From the NCBI GenBank assembly GCA_027024305.1, contig JALVSO010000060.1, positions 1 through 27,402 on the forward strand: DNA of 27,402 nt, read 5' to 3'. Made by a program: the position numbers and the translations under genes. The notes below the pieces were generated by a model. That model did not search any database. It worked only from the letters and a program-made list of their open reading frames with translations, and was not told where the DNA came from. This document shows, in pieces, positions 22,446 through 27,402 of this stretch (position 1 is the stretch's first letter; each line of letters begins with the position of its first letter). Source of the DNA: Candidatus Parcubacteria bacterium (GTDB lineage Bacteria; Patescibacteriota; Minisyncoccia; Phycocordibacterales; GCA-2747955).

Positions 22446-24632
22446 TTATTTGGCATATTGTTGGCCCTCCTCAAAGGAAACGGAAAGGAGTTTGGACATT
22501 CCCGACTGGTCCATGGTTACTCCATAGAGCAAACCGGCCCGGGACATGGTCTCACGATTGTGGGTAATCAAAATTAACTGGGAATGTTCGGCCAATTTCT
22601 CAATCATATCTCCATATCTCTTGGAGTTGGCCTCATCCAGGGCGGCATCGGTCTCATCCAAAATAATGAATGGTGGAGGAGTAATGGAAGACATGGCAAA
22701 AAGTAGAGCGATGGAAGTTAAAGACCTTTCCCCTCCCGAAAGCATGGATAATCCGGAGATTTTTTTATTGGGCAGAGAAACTCTTAAATCTATACCTAAC
22801 TCATATTCCTGCATTTCATCTTCATCAGTCTTTTTTAAAGGTACATTAACCAGAAAAATTTCAGCCTTTCCTCCGGAGAAAAGAGTGGAAAAGAAAGCGG
22901 AAAATTCCCGATTGATTTTTTCCACTCCCTCTCGAAAGCGGACTTCGATTTTCTGGCTTATTTCCTCAATCAATTTCAAAAGCTCCTCCTTGGTTTTTTC
23001 CAAATCTTCTATTTCCCTGTTTATGAAAGCCTGGCGCTCCAAAAGCTCCTCATACTCCTTTAAAATTTCCTCTCCATTACCAACCTGGGTATTTTCCAAA
23101 AGAATTCTTAGGCGAGTAATTTTTTCCAGAATATTCATTTCCGGATTATAATTATCATTATTTAAAAAATAATTCAATTTGTCGTGTCCGAAGAAAGAAA
23201 GGGCTCAGTTTTCCTCTCGTTTGTAATTTTCCAGCTCCCTCTCCAATTTAAATTTCAGATTGTTCAATTGAGAAATTTCCGAATTTAAAAGCCCCAGACT
23301 TTTTTCCAGCTTTAAAATTTCAATTTCAATTTCCCGGGACATAACCTCTCCAGCATCCTCACTGTCGGAATTTAAAATTCTGATTTTCTTGGAAAGAGAT
23401 TCCAAAATTTCATCGGCATTTTTAATCTTCTCTTCCAGAACTTTATTTTCCTCCTCTTTTCTTTTAATCAATTCCGGATCAAAATTCTCCTTTTCAATTC
23501 CGCTTTCTCTTATGCCGAAAAAATTTAAAATTTCCCCGGCCAATTCTTCCAATAAATTTTCTTCCCCCCTGAAATACTCTCGGATTTTATTGAAGATTAA
23601 AGACTTTATCCTTTCCCTTTTTTCTCGATAAATCTTCAAATTCTCTTCCACCTTTTCTTTTTGGGCCAAAAAAGCTTGCTCCCTGGCTCTCTCCTCTTCC
23701 ATCAATAATTCATTTCTGGCAAGCTCCTTTTGCAAAGCGTTTTTCTCCTCCTCCATTCTTCTCCTTTCCCCATTGATTTTTTCTATCTCCGCCCTTTTTT
23801 GTTCGTCACTGTTCAAACTGTTTTTACTCTCGTAGAGATCCTTTCTCTTTTGAGAAATTTTTTCTTCCAGGACCTTTCTGGCTCGTTCTCTCTCTTCAAT
23901 TTCCAAGTTGGTTCTTTGTAATCTTTCTTCCACCTCTTTCTTACCCGGCAAAAAATTGGCATAGAGCCCTTCCAATTCCCTCCTCAATTCTTCGGCCCTT
24001 TGAATTTTTTCAACCTCTTTTTTTAAAAAACGGATTCGGGGTGCATTGACCCTTTCCCTGGTTCTAACCTCTTTCAAATTTTCATCGGTTCTTTCCAGTT
24101 TTCTTTCACTCTCATTTTTCTTAATAACAAAAGCTTTCAAACCCAGAGCTTCCTCAATAACCCCCTTTCTCTCTTTTGGAGAGATGGATAAAATTTTATC
24201 GGCCTCTCCCTGGGAAATAATATGGTGACCGGAGGCCCCGATGTTGGCCGAAGTCAGCAACTCTAAAACGTCCTTGGCTCTAACCCTTGTGCCGTTAATC
24301 AAGTACTCATTGTTGCCATCACGGTAAACTATTCTTTCAATGACAACTTCATCATAGTCTATGTTAAGAGTTCTATCTCTGTTATCAAAAACAACCTTAA
24401 CCGATCCACGATTGGAACGGCCGTTTTTTCCGGAGAAAATCAAATCTTCACCCTTTTTTCCTCGCATATTTTTCATGGACTGTTCTCCCAAAACAAAGCG
24501 AAAAGACTCGGCCACATTGGACTTTCCGGAACCATTGGGACCCACGATGGAAGAAATTTTGGATTTAAAATCCAATTCCGTTTTTTGAGCAAAGGATTTA
24601 AAACCGTTCAGCTCTAACTTTTTTAAATACAT
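22446..24632 (-). CDS. smc: Compact SMC-family ATPase (UGA=Trp)
   Basis: This is a 728-aa SMC with intact head motifs: Walker A GPNGSGKSN (31-39), signature LSGGERSLT (about 631-639) and Walker B FIILDETDAAL (about 655-665). It partners with ScpA (4506-5216) for chromosome organisation. Canonical bacterial SMC is about 1,100-1,200 aa. Here the two coiled-coil arms are short (charged heptads about 170-480 and 500-575), and I see no recognisable Gly-containing hinge domain between them. TGA at 23205-23207 (codon 476, REEN-W-ALSFFG) joins the halves. The ATG is 6 nt from TGT-TAAAAT, suggesting a leaderless mRNA. It ends in TAA. Confidence 0.88.
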
Positions 24633-24638
24633 AAAAGT

Positions 24639-24667
24639 ATTTTAACATTTTTCCCTTTTTTTCTTAA
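24639..24667 (-). promoter_or_regulatory. Promoter of smc, likely leaderless
   Basis: On the minus strand TTAAGA (24662-24667), a 17-nt spacer and TGT-extended TAAAAT (24639-24644) end 6 nt before the smc ATG. Confidence 0.55.
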
Positions 24668-24719
24668 AAAGAGTTTCCACAAAAAATATTTTATTACCAA
24701 CAAAAAACGAGCTATAAAA

Positions 24720-26228
24720 TTAAACATCACTTCCCAGGTAATCGGCCAACTTTTGGGCTAAATGTCCAAAAGGTCCATTGGACATCACAACCACCATATC
24801 TCCGCTTTTTACTCTATCTTTCAGGTTATTAAAAATATTTTCGGCATCTTTCAGATTTGAAGCTACTTTGCCCATTTTCTTTAACTCGGAAACCAGCAAA
24901 TCCACATCAATAAAATCATCCTTCCTGTCGTTGTGCCTGAAAGGTGGCACGGCTAAAATTATTTCCGAAGCCGAGACGAAAGATTTTAGATATTCTTTTT
25001 GAAAAACTTTCATTCGGGAAGTGTTGGAACGGGGCTCAAAAACGGCAATGATTTTTTTATCAGGATATTTTTTCTTTAAACCGTCCAAAGTGGTCTTAAC
25101 GGCCGTGGGATGATGGGCATAGTCATCAATAATTAAAATATCATTTTCGTCATATAAAATTTCCTGTCTTTTTTTCACCCCACTGAAAGAAGCCAGGGCA
25201 TTTCGGATATCATCCTCCTTCAATCCTTCCATTAGGGCAATGGCAAAGGACCCTGCGGAGTTTAAAACATTGTGTTGTCCGGACATGGCTATCTCCACAT
25301 TGGAAAATTTTTTATCTATAATCTTTAAATCAAAAATTTGTTTTTCTTCCTCTTGCCTTAAATTTTCTATTAAAATATCCGAGTCTTTTTCAAAGCCGTA
25401 GCTTAAAATTTCCTTTTCCTCTGTTTTAGCCAGACTTAAAAATTCATTTAAGTTTTCAATCCCATCTCAAATTAAAATCTTTCCCTCATCGGCTGTTTCT
25501 TCAATTAAAAATTTAAAGGCCCGGCGATAATCCTCCAAATTTTCATAAATATCGGCATGGTCAAATTCCACCGAAGTAATCAGAGAAATGTGAGGCTTGT
25601 AATGTAAAAATTTTGGAGCTTTATCAAAATAGGCCGTGTCATACTCATCCCCCTCAATAATGAAGTGTTCCGTTCTGCCATTCCCCAGAGAATAGCTTCT
25701 GTTATTTTTTTGCAAAACCCCGCCGATGAGATAGGCCGGGTTTTTTTGAGCCTCCAAAAAGATGGTGGTTAAAAGAGAAGTGGTGGTGGTTTTGCCATGG
25801 GTTCCGGCGACCACAATAGATTTTTTATCTTTAATAAAAAATCTGCCCACGGCCTCGGCTCCGGAAACCTGGGGAATATTTTTCTCCCGAGCATGGACAA
25901 CCTCCGGATTATCGGGACGACAAACATTACCCACCACAAGCAAATCAACCTCTTTTAAATTATTTTTGGAATAGTCATTATATTCCAAACCCAAATCATC
26001 CAAAACCAAAGATATGGGGGGCTGGCAGTCATTGTCGGAACCGGAAAGTTTATAGCCGGCATCTTTGAAAAGTCCGGCAATGGAAGCCATGGCCTTACCA
26101 CAGGCTCCGGAAATATGGACTCTTTTTATATCCTCGTCGGAAAGTTCCGGATTGGAAAAAATCCTTTTATCTCTGTCTTTAAATTTCAGAAGTTTTTTTT
26201 GATAATATTCTTGAGCTTTTTTTTTCAT
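24720..26228 (-). CDS. mpl: UDP-MurNAc:tripeptide ligase, Mpl-like (UGA=Trp)
   Basis: This is a 502-aa Mur ligase most like Mpl, which links recycled L-Ala-gamma-D-Glu-DAP peptide to UDP-MurNAc. Evidence is HISGACGKAMASIAGLF at the nucleotide-binding start, GTHGKTTT (142-149), IEGDEYDTAYFDKAPKF and FDHADIYENL, all closer to Mpl than to MurC, plus FEPRSNTSRM in the C-terminal domain. TGA at 25467-25469 (codon 254) lies in GKILI-W-DG, where E. coli Mpl has IIWPE. In a reduced genome it might also do the MurC step; that is speculation. The ATG is 6 nt from TGG-TAAAAT. It ends in TAA. Confidence 0.88.
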
Positions 26229-26234
26229 AGAAAT

Positions 26235-26243
26235 ATTTTACCA
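26235..26243 (-). promoter_or_regulatory. Extended -10 of mpl, likely leaderless
   Basis: TGG-TAAAAT (26243-26235 on the minus strand) ends 6 nt before the mpl ATG, the same spacing as for smc. Confidence 0.5.
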
Positions 26244-26342
26244 ATAAACCCCCAACATTAAAACCCAATCTGTTATTTTTTAAAGAGTTTACTATACTTT
26301 CCTTTATGTTACCATAAAGTCTGCAAGGGCCAAAACCGATGT

Positions 26343-26695
26343 TTGGATTGTAATCTAAACCCGAGAATTCCAACCGTTTAAATTAAAATCTAATTTTCTG
26401 GATCCCGGATAGCTGACCAAGCACCACTTTTGAAAAAAATATTTAGTTGAAACTGAACTTTTTGTGATTTCAGGAACTAAAATTTTAAAACCTTTTCATT
26501 CCTACAAAAGTGGTGCTCGGTCGCTTCCGGGATAACAGTGACTAACAGTCGCAGTCAGGACAACCACCCTCGGTAGTTGTCATCCCGGAAGCCTTTTTTG
26601 TTTGCGAGCTTGCAAGCAAAAACAAAAAAGAGCTATCCGGGATCCAGGATTTTATTTTTATTTTTTTTTTTTTTGGATCCCGGAAGCCTTTCTTG
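26343..26695. mobile_element. Structured repeat R3 with one R1-type terminal repeat
   Basis: Positions 26343-26366 repeat the R1 end (TTGGATTGTAA...AACCCGAGA). The framework then follows: CTGGATCCCGGATAGCT (26398-26414) is perfectly complementary to 26631-26647. Inside lie a hairpin with arms 26415-26432 and 26505-26522, a TTCCGGGAT/ATCCCGGAA pair and two further hairpins. A T-tract and a further half-motif GGATCCCGGAAGC (26675-26687) follow and abut the broken transposase. The matching right terminal repeat is missing. Confidence 0.65.
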
Positions 26696-27297
26696 ATTTC
26701 TTTGTTTAAAGAATCAAGAATCTTTAAATACAATTCAATCTCAAATTTATATGTTTCATTTAAATTTAAATTCTTCAATCATTCAATTCCTTTTTTGCTA
26801 AACAGAGAACTCTTCGGATAAAGAATGGCATTTCTGAAGAGAAGACCATGAACCTTATTCTTAATCTGAGTTCTCTGCCTTACCAAGGATGATCTGGTTC
26901 TGGATATTTCTTTTCATTCCCTGACTTTTAAAGGAGAACAGTAGGCTTCCGGTAAAAGATTTACTCTTAGTAAATCAGCTAATATCTTCGCATCTATTTT
27001 ATCTGTCTTTGCTTTGGCGGAAGATATGGCTTTAACTTTTAAAGGGTGGGCTAAATGAACTTCCACATTAAGCTTTTGGATAAATTCAATCTAGAAACAA
27101 CTTTGACTAACCGGTTCCAGAACCAAATGAATTTCTTTTCCTTTTAGATCTTTTAGTTTTTGTATTTTTTTAATAAAAGCTCTTATCTCTTCGGGCGTGG
27201 TCTGAATGGTTTGTTCCATCAGCGCTTCTCCTAAATGCTTCATTACATAAAAAGACGAAGTCTTTTTGTGTAAGTCCATACCTATGTATATTTTTTT
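26696..27297 (-). pseudogene. Decayed IS110-family transposase (nonsense codon, truncated 3' end)
   Basis: The N-terminal DEDD recombinase domain of an IS110-type transposase is readable: KKIYIGMDLHKKTSSFYVM, IHLVLEPV, then AHPLKVKAISSAKAKTDKIDAKILADLLR and RQRTQIKNKVHGLL. TAG at 27091-27093 interrupts it where relatives have an aromatic residue. TGA at 26914-26916 and 26779-26781 (GIE-W-LKNL) is read as Trp, so the element evolved under this code. The C-terminal domain carrying the catalytic Ser is absent: the frame runs into repeat R3 near 26695. No ATG precedes KKIYIG; ATG at 27279 is a possible start. It is not functional as seen. Confidence 0.8.
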
Positions 27298-27309
27298 GAA
27301 TTATTATTA

Positions 27310-27393
27310 GACATAAACATTTTCCTTAATGCTTGATAATGGCAAGCGAAAAAATTTTCACTTGGTTAAGGTATAGCAGGTGGGGTTTATGTC
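27310..27393 (-). ncRNA. Structured non-coding end of the IS110 element, bridge-RNA candidate
   Basis: Upstream of the transposase frame lie nested stems: GACATAAAC (27310-27318) with GTTTATGTC (27385-27393), then CCTTAA (27324-27329) with TTAAGG (27366-27371), then the hairpin GCTTG/CAAGC (27331-27347), separated by internal loops. IS110-group elements encode a bridge RNA in the non-coding end upstream of the recombinase, with internal loops that pair with donor and target DNA. The layout fits, but no loop-to-DNA match could be checked. The region may continue past the window. Confidence 0.4.
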
Positions 27394-27402
27394 GTTAACA
27401 TA

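Noticed and set aside
26179..26373. 64-aa minus ORF upstream of mpl
   Set aside because: It overlaps the mpl start and an R1-type terminal repeat, lacks a Shine-Dalgarno and has no coherent protein features.
2660..26781. In-frame TGAs as pseudogenes, sequencing errors or selenocysteine
   Set aside because: They are spread over nearly all core genes, the flanking sequence is fully conserved, and no SECIS-type hairpins or Cys/Sec positions are involved.
1..27402. tRNA or rRNA genes
   Set aside because: I found no cloverleaf with a GGTTCRA-type arm and no rRNA motifs in the intergenic regions read by eye; a tRNAscan run would settle it.

Overview
The window reads as a piece of an A+T-rich bacterial chromosome, most likely from the candidate phyla radiation (Patescibacteria). 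The hints are a peptide deformylase with the SVRW-x-YG active-site variant common in that group, CPR-like ribosomal proteins and RRF, and minimal gene complements. Its defining feature is the genetic code. In almost every conserved gene the reading frame is broken by TGA exactly where the family has Trp: KTWAR in S19, W18, W22 and GVKVW in S3, ENW in thioredoxin reductase, the tandem WW of the RNase H-like exonuclease, LSWGKF in Hsp20, and IW in Mpl. I count about 29 such codons in intact genes and 2 in a broken transposase. All clear gene ends are TAA or TAG. UGA is therefore read as Trp (as in table 4), not as Gly as in Gracilibacteria and Absconditabacteria. All CDS coordinates below use UGA=Trp.

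Layout. 1-4000 (minus): a ribosomal operon S19-L22-S3-L16-L29-S17-L14-L24-L5, ending unusually with L31. 4250-8680: a small SD-led gene convergent with scpA, then plus-strand genes for an RNase H-like exonuclease, an MgtC/DUF4010 membrane protein, a PrsW-type protease and Hsp20. 8770-9115 (minus): two translationally coupled tiny genes. 9243-12000: trxB, a 590-bp gene-free tract full of palindromes, frr (minus) and def. 12056-13636 (minus): a secreted cadherin-like/peptidoglycan-binding protein. 13838-15746: ftsZ convergent with a voltage-sensor ion channel. 15780-17920: accessory small genes, a lipoprotein serine protease and two dispersed structured repeats. 17922-26228 (minus): murE, a membrane protein of unknown role, murJ, a CYTH protein, a compact SMC and mpl. 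26340-27402: a third structured repeat joined to a decayed IS110-family element.

Functional picture. ftsZ, murE (with the meso-DAP motif DNPR), mpl and murJ imply a DAP-type peptidoglycan wall and FtsZ division. smc and scpA give chromosome condensation. Translation genes (ribosomal proteins, frr, def) make up much of the rest.

Two styles of gene expression stand out. Nine housekeeping genes have a -10 hexamer (often extended TGn) only 5-7 nt before ATG and no Shine-Dalgarno, so their mRNAs are probably leaderless. The small or orphan genes have -35/-10 promoters where I could find them, leaders, strong GGAGG-type Shine-Dalgarno sequences and, mostly, strong terminators.
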